Assembly (NCBI RefSeq): GCF_038050405.1
Contig: NZ_CP150900.1
Coordinates: forward strand, 3,100,001-3,164,000
DNA length: 64,000 bases
DNA from: Paraburkholderia sp. IMGN_8
GTDB taxonomy: Bacteria > Pseudomonadota > Gammaproteobacteria > Burkholderiales > Burkholderiaceae
Direction of reading: 5' to 3'
Below are positions 7,966 to 17,271 of the stretch, piece after piece; position 1 is the first letter of the stretch; every line of letters starts with the position of its first letter. Below the pieces are notes generated by a model. The model had not been told where the DNA came from and searched no databases. It saw nothing but the letters and a program-made list of their open reading frames with translations. The position numbers and the translations under genes were made by a program.

Positions 7966-8786
7966 ACGACATCACGTTCCCGCTGCGCTGGCGCATCGCG
8001 TTGATCGCACCGGCGCTGGCGGTTTTCATCGCGTTCTGGCTGCTGCCGATGGGCGCGCTCGCGCAGATCAGCGGCGACGGCCACGCATTCGCGACCTATC
8101 GCGCGATGCTGACCAATCCGCGCTACATGTCGAGCCTCGGTGCGACCATCGTGTTGTCCGCGGCGGTGACGGCGACGACGCTGGTGCTCTCGGTGATCGC
8201 CGGCTTGCTGCTGGCGCGCCGCGAGTTTCCGTTAAAGCGCACGCTGCTCGCGTTGCTGACTTTTCCGCTGGCCTTCCCCGGTGTGGTGGTCGGCTTCATG
8301 GTCATCATGCTGGCGGGGCGCCAAGGCTTGATCGGCGCACTGTCGTTGAAGCTGACCGGCGACCGCTTGGTGTTCGCGTATTCGATGAGCGGCCTCTTTC
8401 TCGGCTACCTGTACTTCTCGATTCCGCGCGTGATCGTCACGGTGATGGCGTCGGCGACCAAGCTCGACGCCTCGCTCGAAGAAGCCGCGCGCTCGCTCGG
8501 CGCGTCACCGTGGCGGATCACGCGCGACATCGTGCTGCCCGCGCTGTTGCCGGGTCTGATCGCGGCGGGCGCCGTGTGCTTCGCCACTGCGATGGGCGCA
8601 TTCGGCACTGCCTTCACGCTCGCCACCGACATCGACGTGTTGCCGATGACCATCTACACCGAGTTCACGCTGAACGCGAACATGATGACCGCCGCGGGCC
8701 TGTCTATCGTGCTCGGCATCGTCACGTGGCTCGTGCTGGCATTCGCGCGCAGCGTGACCGGCTCGGCCGTCGCGGCCAGCGCGTGA
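7962..8786 (+). CDS. ABC transporter permease, subunit 1
   Basis: 274 residues starting at a TTG that overlaps the stop of the binding-protein gene (TTGA). Six membrane segments are predictable, beginning at IALIAPALAVFIAFWLLPMG. The cytoplasmic EAA loop is clear: LEEAARSLGASPWRITRDIVLPALLPG (split here as LEEAARSLGASPWRI and LPALLPG), the site that docks on the ATPase. It forms the membrane channel with the second permease. The start by TTG overlap indicates coupled translation. Confidence 0.88.
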   Translation: MNDITFPLRWRIALIAPALAVFIAFWLLPMGALAQISGDGHAFATYRAMLTNPRYMSSLGATIVLSAAVTATTLVLSVIAGLLLARREFPLKRTLLALLTFPLAFPGVVVGFMVIMLAGRQGLIGALSLKLTGDRLVFAYSMSGLFLGYLYFSIPRVIVTVMASATKLDASLEEAARSLGASPWRITRDIVLPALLPGLIAAGAVCFATAMGAFGTAFTLATDIDVLPMTIYTEFTLNANMMTAAGLSIVLGIVTWLVLAFARSVTGSAVAASA

Positions 8787-9730
8787 GCGGTGTTTCCAAA
8801 CCGGATGACAAGACCTCGATGAATTCGATCACTGCCCCAATTCAGCCGGCTGCGAAGCCACGCTCGCGGTTCAGGTTGCCGAGCTCGCGCACCTTGCTCG
8901 CGGCCGGCCAATGGCTCGTCACGCTGCTGCTGTGCGCGTTTCTGATCGTGCCGGTCGTGATGTCGATCGTGGCCGGACTCACGGTCAACTACTTCAAAGG
9001 CGTATCGAGCGGACTCACGCTGCGCTGGCTGATCGAAGTGTGGACGCAGTATCACGGCTCGGTGTTCCTGTCGCTCGAAGTGGCGGCCATGACCCTGCTC
9101 ATTACGCTCGTGACCGGCGTGCCTGCCGGCTATGTGCTGGCGCGCAGCAAAACGCGGCTGTCGCGCATCATCGAAGAGTTTCTGGTGCTGCCGATCGCGC
9201 TGCCCGGGCTCGCTTCGGCGCTCGCCTTGCTGGTGGTCTACGGCGGTTTTACGATGTTCCGCATGAGCGTCGCGTTCATCGTCGTAGGGCATGTGGTGTT
9301 CACGCTGCCGTTCATGGTCCGCGCCGTCGCGGCGGTTTGCGCGAGCAGCGATCTGCGCACCCTCGAAGAAGGCGCGGCCAGTCTCGGCGCGAGCTTCCTG
9401 CAGCGCTTCGTGACGATCGTGTTGCCGAATGCGCGGCCGGGCATCGTGGCTGGCGCGCTGGCGGTGCTGACGCTGTCGATCGGCGAATTCAACCTGACAT
9501 GGATGCTGCACACGCCCGATACCAAGACGCTGCCGGTCGGTCTCGCCGACACCTACGCGTCGCTGCGCATCGAAATCGGCAGCGCATACACGATTCTTTT
9601 TTTCATCATGACGATGCCTTTGCTCGTCGCGATGCAATGGCTCGGCGTCGATGCGACCGGCCAGCGCAGCGTGGCGAAAAAACGCGTCGCTGTCTCCCGT
9701 TCGAAGCCTATACCGACGCCCACGCCATGA
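8783..9730 (+). CDS. ABC transporter permease, subunit 2
   Basis: About 315 residues if translation starts at the GTG overlapping the previous stop (GTGA at 8783); an ATG at 8819 is the alternative and would remove 12 residues. Six membrane helices follow a basic N-terminal tail; the EAA loop reads LEEGAASLGASFLQRF then LPNARPG. A basic C-terminal tail (KKRVAVSRSKPIPTPTP) remains in the cytoplasm. It pairs with the 7962-8786 permease. The ATPase gene overlaps its end by ATGA. Confidence 0.88.
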   Translation: MSGVSKPDDKTSMNSITAPIQPAAKPRSRFRLPSSRTLLAAGQWLVTLLLCAFLIVPVVMSIVAGLTVNYFKGVSSGLTLRWLIEVWTQYHGSVFLSLEVAAMTLLITLVTGVPAGYVLARSKTRLSRIIEEFLVLPIALPGLASALALLVVYGGFTMFRMSVAFIVVGHVVFTLPFMVRAVAAVCASSDLRTLEEGAASLGASFLQRFVTIVLPNARPGIVAGALAVLTLSIGEFNLTWMLHTPDTKTLPVGLADTYASLRIEIGSAYTILFFIMTMPLLVAMQWLGVDATGQRSVAKKRVAVSRSKPIPTPTP

Positions 9731-10782
9731 AACTCGCCTCCGTTCCCATCACGCTCACACAGTGCGCGAAAACGTTTCGCGGCACCCGCGTGCTCGAACC
9801 GCTCGATCTGCACATCGGCGCCGGTGAAACGCTGGTGCTGCTCGGGCCGTCCGGTTGCGGCAAGACCACCACGCTGCGCATGATCGCGGGTCTCGAAACA
9901 CCCGACGCCGGAGGCCAGATCGCGTTCGGCGACGAAAACGTCACCGCGCTGCCGATCGAAAAACGCCAGGTCGGCATGGTGTTCCAGAGCTATGCACTGT
10001 TTCCGAACCTGACTGTGCGCGGCAACGTCGGCTATGGACTGAAGATCAAACACGTGCCGGCTGAGACCGCACGGCAACGGGTCGACGAATTGCTCGCGAT
10101 GATGCGTCTCACGGCACACGCGGACAAACCGATCGACCAGCTCTCCGGCGGCCAGCGTCAGCGTGTTGCACTGGCGCGCGCGCTGGCCGTGCAGCCGCGC
10201 GTGCTGCTGCTCGACGAACCGCTGACGGCACTCGACGCCCGCCTGCGCGACACCTTGCGCAGCGAGATGAATACGCTGCTGCGCGAACTCGGCATCACGA
10301 CCGTCTACGTGACGCACGATCAGGCCGAAGCGATGGAACTCGGCGACCGGATCGTCGTGATGAGCGCCGGGCGCATCGAGCAGATCGGCTCGCCGCGCGA
10401 GATCTACTATCGTCCCGCGAACCGGACGGTTGCGCAGTTCGTCGGCACGATCAACCGGCTGGCGGGCGAGCGCCGTGCCGGTCTGTTGACGACGACCGGC
10501 GGCGCCGTGCCGCTTCCGTCTGACCGTGTCCACGCGAGCAGCGATAGCGATACGCAGGAATTTTTCTTCCGTCCCGAGGATGCCTATCTCGCCGACCCGG
10601 CGAGCGCCCACTTGCGCGGCAGCATAGAAAGCACGGCGTTTCTCGGCGAGCGCACCCGGCTGACGATCGGCGGCGCCGCGCCTGACGCGTTGCTGATCGA
10701 TGTCGCGGGCCGCATCGAGCTGGCGCGCGGTACGCCGGTCGGCATCTCGATCGCGCAGGACGCGCTGATTGCGCTATCGTGA
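9727..10782 (+). CDS. ABC transporter ATP-binding protein (MalK/PotA/FbpC type)
   Basis: 351 residues. Walker A is GPSGCGKTT at 40-48, the Q-loop VFQSYALFPNLTV near 90, the signature LSGGQRQRVALARALA near 140, Walker B VLLLDEPL near 160 and the H-loop VTHDQAEAMELGDR near 195. The C-terminal 110 residues form an OB/TOBE-like regulatory domain, as in MalK, PotA and FbpC. The enzyme hydrolyses ATP to drive import through the two permeases. ATGA overlap with the permease gene; 45 bp to the phosphodiesterase gene. Confidence 0.92.
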   Translation: MKLASVPITLTQCAKTFRGTRVLEPLDLHIGAGETLVLLGPSGCGKTTTLRMIAGLETPDAGGQIAFGDENVTALPIEKRQVGMVFQSYALFPNLTVRGNVGYGLKIKHVPAETARQRVDELLAMMRLTAHADKPIDQLSGGQRQRVALARALAVQPRVLLLDEPLTALDARLRDTLRSEMNTLLRELGITTVYVTHDQAEAMELGDRIVVMSAGRIEQIGSPREIYYRPANRTVAQFVGTINRLAGERRAGLLTTTGGAVPLPSDRVHASSDSDTQEFFFRPEDAYLADPASAHLRGSIESTAFLGERTRLTIGGAAPDALLIDVAGRIELARGTPVGISIAQDALIALS

Positions 10783-10827
10783 CAAACCCGCATCGCATTT
10801 TTGCGCGCTATAAACAAGGACATCCCC

Positions 10828-11655
10828 ATGCTGCTGGCTCAAATTAGCGACTTGCACATCAAACGGCCCGGCGCGCTGGCCTATCGGCGCGTCGACACCG
10901 GCGCCTACCTCGCAGGTTGTATCGCCGCGCTCAATGCGCTGGATCCGCCTCCCGATGCGGTGATCATGACCGGCGATCTGGTCGACCAGGGCGATCCGGA
11001 GCAGTACGAACATCTGAAGACGCTGCTCGCGCCGCTCGACATCCCCTACTACCTGCTGGTCGGCAATCACGACGAGCGCGTCGCGTTGCGCGCGGCGTTC
11101 CCCGATCGGGCGGAGCTGCAAGGCGGCGGTGAGTTCGTGCAATACGCGGTCGATGTCGGTCCGCTGCGCGTGATCGCGCTCGATTCGACGGTGCCGGGCC
11201 AAAGCGCCGGCAATCTGTGCGACGCGCGGCTCGCCTGGCTCGCGACGCAACTCGATGCAGCGCAAGGCAAGCCCACGGTGGTCGCGTTGCACCATCCGCC
11301 GTTCGTGTGCGGGATCGCGCATATGGATGAACTGCGGCTCGATCCGGCTGCGGCGGACAAACTCGCCGCGTTGATCGCGCGTTATCCGAACGTCGAGCGG
11401 GTGATTTGCGGACACGTGCATCGGCCGATGTTCGTGCGATTTGGCGGCACGATTGCGTCGGCGGTGCCGGCGCCTGCGCATCAGGTCATGCTCGACTTGC
11501 GCGACGACGGGCCCTCCGCGTTCGTGATGGAGCCGCCTGCGTTCGCGCTGCATCGCTACGACCCGGCGACCGGCATCGTCACGCATCACGCGTATGTGGA
11601 TGCCGCCGACGGGCCGTATCCGTTTTACGAGCCTGAAGGCGAGTTGATCGAATGA
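10828..11655 (+). CDS. Binuclear metallophosphoesterase, GpdQ/CpdA-like
   Basis: 275 residues from the ATG at 10828 (AAGGA upstream), close to the 274 of E. coli GpdQ. All class III phosphodiesterase metal motifs are present: ISDLHI (D-x-H) at 5-10, TGDLVDQGD near 48-56, GNHDE near 79-83, LHHPPF near 155 and CGHVHRP near 195. GpdQ-type enzymes hydrolyse glycerophosphodiesters and other phosphodiesters, while CpdA acts on cAMP; the overall pattern, including KPTVVALHHPP and the following Met-Asp segment, looks more like GpdQ. Its place as last gene of the importer operon suggests it degrades the imported compound in the cytoplasm. The ligand is not proven. Confidence 0.8.
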   Translation: MLLAQISDLHIKRPGALAYRRVDTGAYLAGCIAALNALDPPPDAVIMTGDLVDQGDPEQYEHLKTLLAPLDIPYYLLVGNHDERVALRAAFPDRAELQGGGEFVQYAVDVGPLRVIALDSTVPGQSAGNLCDARLAWLATQLDAAQGKPTVVALHHPPFVCGIAHMDELRLDPAAADKLAALIARYPNVERVICGHVHRPMFVRFGGTIASAVPAPAHQVMLDLRDDGPSAFVMEPPAFALHRYDPATGIVTHHAYVDAADGPYPFYEPEGELIE

Positions 11656-11668
11656 CGGCGTTGCCGGT

Positions 11669-12154
11669 TCAATTAACGACGAAGGTAGCCCGCACGCGCC
11701 GGGACAGCCTGAAGTACGGTATCCCGAGTGCGGCGGCGACAACGGCCTGGATGAAACCGTCGGACGGCATCGCGATGTCGATACTGATCGCGTGGCTCAT
11801 ATAGTCGCCGAGCAGGTAGGCGACGGTCCGCATGACGACGATCGCGAACAGCCAGGCTTGAACCTGAAGCGGAAATCGCGCCGATTTGCGCCGCGCGAGC
11901 AACGCCAGCCAGCCTGCACCGGCTACGATAAGCGCGCCGATGATCACGTCGAAACCGACTGCCGTGATCACGGTGCGATACCAACCGTGCGTTTCGGGCC
12001 GCACGAACACCGCGAGCAGCTCCCATTCGAGCATCAGTTTGAGCGGATAGCGCAGGGCGATCGCGGTCGAGAGCGCCCATGCTGCGAGGCAGAGCAAGGC
12101 CACCAGCAGCCAGCCGCCGAAGGCCTTCGGTTCGAGTTTTGTTGTTGCCGTCAT
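11669..12154 (-). CDS. DUF2569-type integral membrane protein
   Basis: 161 residues from the ATG at 12154 (a GTG at 12166 is possible). Four hydrophobic segments are visible: FGGWLLVALLCLAAWALS, the TAVGFDVIIGALIVAGAGWL stretch, VQAWLFAIVVMRTVAYLLG, and a last one near VVAAALGIPYF. The opening GGWLLV is typical of DUF2569 proteins, whose function is unknown. It converges with the phosphodiesterase gene with 13 bp between them and diverges from the MFS gene at 12369. Confidence 0.65.
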   Translation of the reverse strand: MTATTKLEPKAFGGWLLVALLCLAAWALSTAIALRYPLKLMLEWELLAVFVRPETHGWYRTVITAVGFDVIIGALIVAGAGWLALLARRKSARFPLQVQAWLFAIVVMRTVAYLLGDYMSHAISIDIAMPSDGFIQAVVAAALGIPYFRLSRRVRATFVVN

Positions 12155-12368
12155 GCAGTCCGTCACGTGATGAGTCGTTTAGCGCGTGACGATTCTACGA
12201 ATGGAAAGCGAACGACCATCTCATTTTTGCGTGGACGGGTCAGCGTCACCGGCGCGTTGCTTGCGGCTCGTAAGCGCAGACCGTGACCGTCAGCACGATC
12301 CGCCCTGCTCCGGTATGATCGGCACGCTTGAGGACCGCGCATGGGCCGGTCCATCGCCGGCTCTTCTC

Positions 12369-13574
12369 ATGTCCACTTCCGACACCTCTTCTTCCGTATC
12401 CGCCGATCGGTCATTGCGCGGCCTGTTGCTGCTGCTAGCGACGATTGCAGGCGTGGCTGTCGCGAACATTTACTACAACCAGCCGCTGCTCGACAACTTC
12501 CGGCAGTCGTTTCCGGACAGCGCGTCGTGGGTCGGCGCGGTGCCGGCCGTGACACAGCTCGGCTACGCGGCCGGGATGCTGCTGCTGGCACCGCTCGGCG
12601 ACCGGTTCGATCGACGCCTGTTGATCCTGTTGCAGATCGCGGGCATGTGCGTCGCGCTGGTGGTGGCGGCTGCGGCGCCGACGCTGCCGGTACTGATCTT
12701 CGCGGGCCTCGCGATCGGCGTGCTCGCCACCATTGCGCAGCAGGCCGTGCCGTTCGCGGCGGAACTGGCGCCGCCGTCGCAACGCGGCCATGCGGTCGGC
12801 ATGGTGATGAGCGGCTTGTTGCTCGGAATTTTGCTGGCCCGGACCGCGGCGGGTTTCGTCGCCGAGTATTTCGGCTGGCGCGCGGTCTTCGGCGCTTCCG
12901 TTGTCGCGCTGCTCGTGCTGGCGGTGGTGATCATCCTGCGTCTGCCGAAGAGCAAACCCACTTCGACTCTGGCGTACGGCAAGCTGCTGGTCTCGATGTG
13001 GCATCTGGTGGTCGAGCATCGGGCGTTGCGCGAGGCGTCGCTGACGGGCGCGGCGATGTTCGCGGCGTTCAGTATTTTCTGGTCGGTGCTGGCGTTGTTG
13101 CTGGCGGGCGCACCGTTTCGTCTTGGACCGCAGGCCGCCGGGCTATTCGGGATTGTTGGCGCTGCGGGGGCGCTGGCAGCACCGCTGGCCGGCAAGTTTT
13201 CCGACCGGCGCGGACCGCGGACGATTATCACGATGTCGATTGTGCTGGTGGCGATTTCGTTTTTTGTGTTTGCCTTATCGGCGAAGAGCATTGCTGGGTT
13301 GGTGATCGGCGTGATTATTCTTGATGTCGGTGTGCAGGCGGCGCAGATTTCCAATCAATCCAGGATTTATGCGCTGAAGCCTGACGCGCGGAGCCGGGTG
13401 AATACGGTTTATATGGTCGCTTATTTTATTGGCGGAGCCATAGGGTCGGGAGTCGGCGCTTTTGTTTGGCCGACTTTTGGATGGGTTGGGGTTAGTGTTG
13501 CTGGGTTGGTTTTTGCCGGGCTGGCAGCATGGAATCATTTGCGGCTTGCAGCCGGAGATAGAGTTTTGAGTTGA
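12369..13574 (+). CDS. MFS transporter (DHA1-type drug/metabolite efflux)
   Basis: 401 residues with twelve hydrophobic helices. The ATG at 12369 (MSTSDTSSSV) is preferred to a longer open frame from 12186 that runs through the intergenic region. The N-terminal IYYNQPLL in helix 1 and the loop 2-3 motif LAPLGDRFDRR (G-x-x-x-D-R-x-x-R type) mark the major facilitator superfamily; the proton-driven DHA1 subgroup exports small molecules and drugs. A second loop motif, GKFSDRRGPR, precedes the C-terminal half. Substrate cannot be told from sequence. Codon bias drifts toward T-rich codons in the last 60 residues, near the repeat element that follows. Confidence 0.88.
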   Translation: MSTSDTSSSVSADRSLRGLLLLLATIAGVAVANIYYNQPLLDNFRQSFPDSASWVGAVPAVTQLGYAAGMLLLAPLGDRFDRRLLILLQIAGMCVALVVAAAAPTLPVLIFAGLAIGVLATIAQQAVPFAAELAPPSQRGHAVGMVMSGLLLGILLARTAAGFVAEYFGWRAVFGASVVALLVLAVVIILRLPKSKPTSTLAYGKLLVSMWHLVVEHRALREASLTGAAMFAAFSIFWSVLALLLAGAPFRLGPQAAGLFGIVGAAGALAAPLAGKFSDRRGPRTIITMSIVLVAISFFVFALSAKSIAGLVIGVIILDVGVQAAQISNQSRIYALKPDARSRVNTVYMVAYFIGGAIGSGVGAFVWPTFGWVGVSVAGLVFAGLAAWNHLRLAAGDRVLS

Positions 13575-13619
13575 TGATTTTGCCTTGCGGGGCGATTGTT
13601 GTTTGTAGGCCTGCGGTGT

Positions 13620-14530
13620 TGGACTTTGCTTTTGTTTTTTTGCCTTTGCGGCGCTTTTGGTTGTTTGCCTACGGCGTTGGCCTTTCCTTGATTTGATATT
13701 GGTTTATTAGCGTTCCCCCTGTGCGGGGGGGCACCTACTTTTCTTTGCCGGCCGCAAAGAAAAGTAGGCAAAAGAAAGCGGCTCAAACCGCCAGCTCTTA
13801 AGCGGGTCCCCTGGCTTGGAGGAGGTAGTGGAGCATCTGGAATCTGTGCCCTCGCACATTCGGCGTAAGTGACAAGGCAGTCATACTTCCGGCGGCGCTG
13901 CGCGCGCCGTAGCGGTACTTCACAACACCGATGGGGCGTATGCGTTTCCGGCATCATCCCTCCCGCTCCGCACTGCGTGCGTCGCGGACGGGTCTGTCTG
14001 GGAAACCAGAGGCTTCGTTTGCGCGGTGAGGGCCGTCGGCTTCGCCTCGGCGAAGCGCTGAATTGTGGAAATGCGGGCCACTTCGCTGAACAAAACGCTG
14101 GCGCGAATTACAAACCACTTCGCCGAACGAAACGCAGCCACGAGTTACGCTAGCGCAGCAACGGCAAGCCGTTACGCTTGAACGACCGTGGGCGCCGAAA
14201 GCGCCCGACGGTTTTGTGAAGTACCGCATCGGCGCGCGCAGCGCCGCCGGAAGTATGACTGCCTTGTCACCAGCGCGGAGTGTGCGAGAACACCGATTCC
14301 AGATGCTCCACTACCTCCTCCAAGCCAGGGGACCCGCTTAAGAATTAGCGGTGTGAAGCTTTCTTTGCTTACTTTCTTTGCGGCGGCGCCCCGAAGGAAG
14401 TCCACTTGGTGGGCAAAGAAAGTAAGTGCCTGCCCCGCACAGGGGCGACGCTAATAAACCACTAACAAATCAAGGAAAGGCCACCGCCGCAGGCACACAA
14501 CCAAAAGCGACGCGCAGGCAAAAAACAAAA
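13620..14530. repeat. Large inverted-repeat element built from dispersed palindromic modules
   Basis: No gene is present in these 910 bp. The left arm (about 13625-13930) and right arm (about 14209-14530) are inverted copies of one repeat. Shared blocks include a TTTATTAGCG edge, a CTGTGCGGGG block, the AGTAGG/CCTACT hairpin, a block beginning TTAAGCGGGTCCCCTGGC (13800 region and, inverted, 14320-14340) and GACAAGGCAGTCATACTTCC (13869 region and, inverted, 14253-14272). The roughly 280-bp centre is unrelated to either arm and codes for nothing recognisable. Single copies of the same repeat occur at 49488 and 61790. Open frames here are repeat artefacts. Confidence 0.85.
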
Positions 14531-14550
14531 ACAAAAAACCAACACCCCAA

Positions 14551-16860
14551 TCAAGCGCTACGCGCAAAAACCCCCTGCGCCTCACTCAACACGCGAGCAT
14601 AAGCGCTCGCACTAACCGGCCGGCTATACAAATACCCCTGCTGCTTATCGCAGCAAATCGCCCTCAGGAACGCCGCCTGCTCCGCGGTCTCCACGCCTTC
14701 GGCGGTCACGTTCATGCCGAGCGAATGCGCCATCGCCACCACAGCCTGCGTGATCGCAATCGAATCGCGATGATCCGGCAAGCCGGCAACAAACGATCGG
14801 TCGATCTTCAGGTTATGCAGCGGAAAACGCTTCAAATACGACAGCGATGAATAGCCCGTGCCGAAGTCGTCGACGGAAATACGCACGCCCATGTCGCTCA
14901 GCGCAATCAGCATCGGCAGCACGGTGTCGCTGTCGCTCATCAGCAAGCGCTCTGTGATCTCCAGCTCCAGCGCGGCCGGTTCGAGTCCGGACTGTACGAG
15001 ACAGCGCTCGATCCGCTCCACCAGCCCGTCGTTGAACTGACGCGGCGACAGATTCACCGCGACGATCAAGTCCGGCGCCAGCGTACGGCGCCACTGCGCG
15101 ACCTGCTCGCAAGCCCGCCTCAACACCCAGGCGCCGATCTCGACGATCAGGCCGGCGTCTTCAGCCACCGGAATGAACTCGACCGGCGAGATGTTGCCGA
15201 GTTCATTGTTGTACCAGCGCAGCAGCGCTTCAGCGCCGATGGTCCGGCCGTACTGGCTATCGACGATCGGCTGGTAGACGAGGCTCAATTCGTCGGCGGC
15301 GAGCGCGCGGCGCAACGATTGCTCGATCGTGAAGCGGCGTTGCAGGTGCTGATTCAGTTCGGCAGTGAAGAACTGGAAGTTGTTGCGGCCGCGCTGCTTC
15401 GCGAAGTACATCGCCGAGTCGGCATTGCGCAACAGCGTCGGCACGTCCTGACCGTCTTCGGGAAAAAGGCTGATGCCGATCGAAGCGCCCAGGTAGTACT
15501 CGTAGTCCGCCACCGCGAACGGCACCGCGATCATGTCGAGGATGCGGCGCGCGAGCGCAATCAGATAAGCAGTGTCTTCGTCAGCGTTGACGACGATCAC
15601 GAACTCGTCGCCGCCCACGCGCGCGAGCGTATCGTCCGGCGCGACGCAAAGCGACAACCGCTCCGCCACACTGCACAGCAGTGCATCGCCGGCCTCGTGA
15701 CCGGCAGTGTCGTTGACCTTCTTGAACCCGTCCAGATCGACGAACAATACGGCGACGTGCGCCAGTTCTCCGATACCGGCCGCGCCGTCCGGGGCGAACA
15801 GATCGCGCATCCGCTCGGTCAAATACGCGCGGTTGTAGAGACCCGTGAGCGAATCGCGGGTCGCGAGAAATTTGAGCTGCCGCTGTGCCTCGCGCACCGG
15901 TCCGATATCGGTAAAGGAGATCAGCACCGAGCTGGGTTCGCTGTCGCCCGGCTTGATGATCGGCACGACGTTCTCGGTGATCCAGATGATTTCGCCGCTA
16001 ATCAGTTCCATACCGATCGTGACGCCAAGCAACGGTTTGCCGCTCTCCAGCACCTGAGCGGTCGGGCGGTCCGCATCGGTGACCAGCGAGCCGTCCTCGT
16101 GATATGCACGCACCATTACGCTGAGAATATCGTGGCCGACGAGTTCGGCGCTCGCGCGCAGAATGCGTTGCGCACTCGGATTGCAGGCCAGCACGACGCC
16201 CGCACGCGATTGCACGAGGATGCCTTCGTTCAGATGGTCGACAACCAGCCGGTGATGTTCCTCGCTGCGTGCAAGGCGTTGCGCCATGGCGTCCTGGTGG
16301 ACGGCCAAACCGACACTGCGGCTAATGTCGCGCAGCATCGTTTCCTCTTCGACGCTGGGACGGCGCGGCGCACGGTAATAAACCGCGAACGCGCCGAGCA
16401 CCACGCCGGCATCGTTCTCGAACGGCACCGACCAGCACGCGCGCAAGCCGAGTGGCAACGCGAGCTGCCTGAAGTCGGCCCACAGCGGATCGGTTTCGAT
16501 ATCTTCGACAGCGACCATGCGCCGCTCGTACATCGCTGTACCGCACGAACCTGCTCTCGGACCGATCGCGACGCCGCCGATCGCGGCGCTGAAATGCGCC
16601 GGCAGCGACGGCGCGACGCCCATTCTCGTGTGCACGCCGTCCGCATCCAGCAGCAGGATCGTACAGGTCGCCCCCTCGCCGAGCAGCGCTTCCGCGCGGC
16701 GGCATACTTCATCGAGCAATTCCGGCAGCGGCGTGTTGCGGGTAAGCAGCCGCAACACGGTGCGCTCCGACGCCAGCACCTCCTCGGCCAGATTCGGCCC
16801 GTAGCGGGTGCCCTCAGGCGTTGCTCCCATCGTCTTATCTGATGTCGCTTCGCAAGTCAT
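14551..16860 (-). CDS. GAF-PAS-GGDEF-EAL cyclic-di-GMP signalling protein
   Basis: 769 residues, cytoplasmic, with no membrane segment. Domain order is GAF (about 30-185), PAS (about 205-325), GGDEF (about 335-505, active motif RVGGDEF near 411) and EAL (about 515-760, motif IGAEALLRW near 546, with DDFGTGYSSL further on). Both catalytic motifs are intact, so it could make c-di-GMP from two GTP and hydrolyse it to pGpG, with GAF and PAS sensing an unknown signal. Bifunctional proteins often favour one activity; which one cannot be told here. The gene stands alone, its stop lying next to the inverted-repeat element. Confidence 0.93.
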   Translation of the reverse strand: MTCEATSDKTMGATPEGTRYGPNLAEEVLASERTVLRLLTRNTPLPELLDEVCRRAEALLGEGATCTILLLDADGVHTRMGVAPSLPAHFSAAIGGVAIGPRAGSCGTAMYERRMVAVEDIETDPLWADFRQLALPLGLRACWSVPFENDAGVVLGAFAVYYRAPRRPSVEEETMLRDISRSVGLAVHQDAMAQRLARSEEHHRLVVDHLNEGILVQSRAGVVLACNPSAQRILRASAELVGHDILSVMVRAYHEDGSLVTDADRPTAQVLESGKPLLGVTIGMELISGEIIWITENVVPIIKPGDSEPSSVLISFTDIGPVREAQRQLKFLATRDSLTGLYNRAYLTERMRDLFAPDGAAGIGELAHVAVLFVDLDGFKKVNDTAGHEAGDALLCSVAERLSLCVAPDDTLARVGGDEFVIVVNADEDTAYLIALARRILDMIAVPFAVADYEYYLGASIGISLFPEDGQDVPTLLRNADSAMYFAKQRGRNNFQFFTAELNQHLQRRFTIEQSLRRALAADELSLVYQPIVDSQYGRTIGAEALLRWYNNELGNISPVEFIPVAEDAGLIVEIGAWVLRRACEQVAQWRRTLAPDLIVAVNLSPRQFNDGLVERIERCLVQSGLEPAALELEITERLLMSDSDTVLPMLIALSDMGVRISVDDFGTGYSSLSYLKRFPLHNLKIDRSFVAGLPDHRDSIAITQAVVAMAHSLGMNVTAEGVETAEQAAFLRAICCDKQQGYLYSRPVSASAYARVLSEAQGVFARSA

Positions 16861-17271
16861 ATGTGCGCCCCCTAACCCGACATCGGCAAGCTAGTGTACG
16901 CGGCACACGGGGGTTTACGCCAAGCAAACGCACTTTAATCGCGCTGCATAACATGCATTCTGCACGGCGCCGGGTCGTGAGTTGGCAGCGAGTGGCGTCC
17001 AGTGGCATCAAGTGGCCTTGGGTGGCCGCCGTCGGCTGGCTAGCCAGTTAGTTAGCGCATCGAAAGCATCGTCAGCACGGCTAGTCCGACGATTACGCCC
17101 ACTACCCGCGCCGGCCCCGCCAGACGGGCGGCTAAGCCGTGCAGGCGCCGCGTGGCGCTGGCACTCGCGTAAGCGCAGGCTCAGACGCTGGCGCTCGCGC
17201 ACTGAATTGGACGGCACACCTTGTCGTTAAGCTGGTTTGGCCGGCCATGCCGCTACGCGCACCTCGTGGGC
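16861..17271. other. Intergenic region, no supported gene
   Basis: About 410 bp between the c-di-GMP gene (starting at 16860 on the minus strand) and the end of the DUF4865 gene. Open frames here are short and lack ribosome-binding sites. A minus-strand frame of about 40 codons ending at 17055 has a hydrophobic C-terminus and might be a gene remnant, but I cannot name it. Confidence 0.5.

Noticed and set aside
13869..14153. Small open frames within the inverted-repeat element
   Set aside because: They lie in repeat DNA found elsewhere in the window and have no ribosome-binding sites or family resemblance.
15319..16842. 507-codon open frame opposite the GGDEF-EAL gene
   Set aside because: Mirror frame of a real gene with intact catalytic motifs; composition is that of antisense translation.
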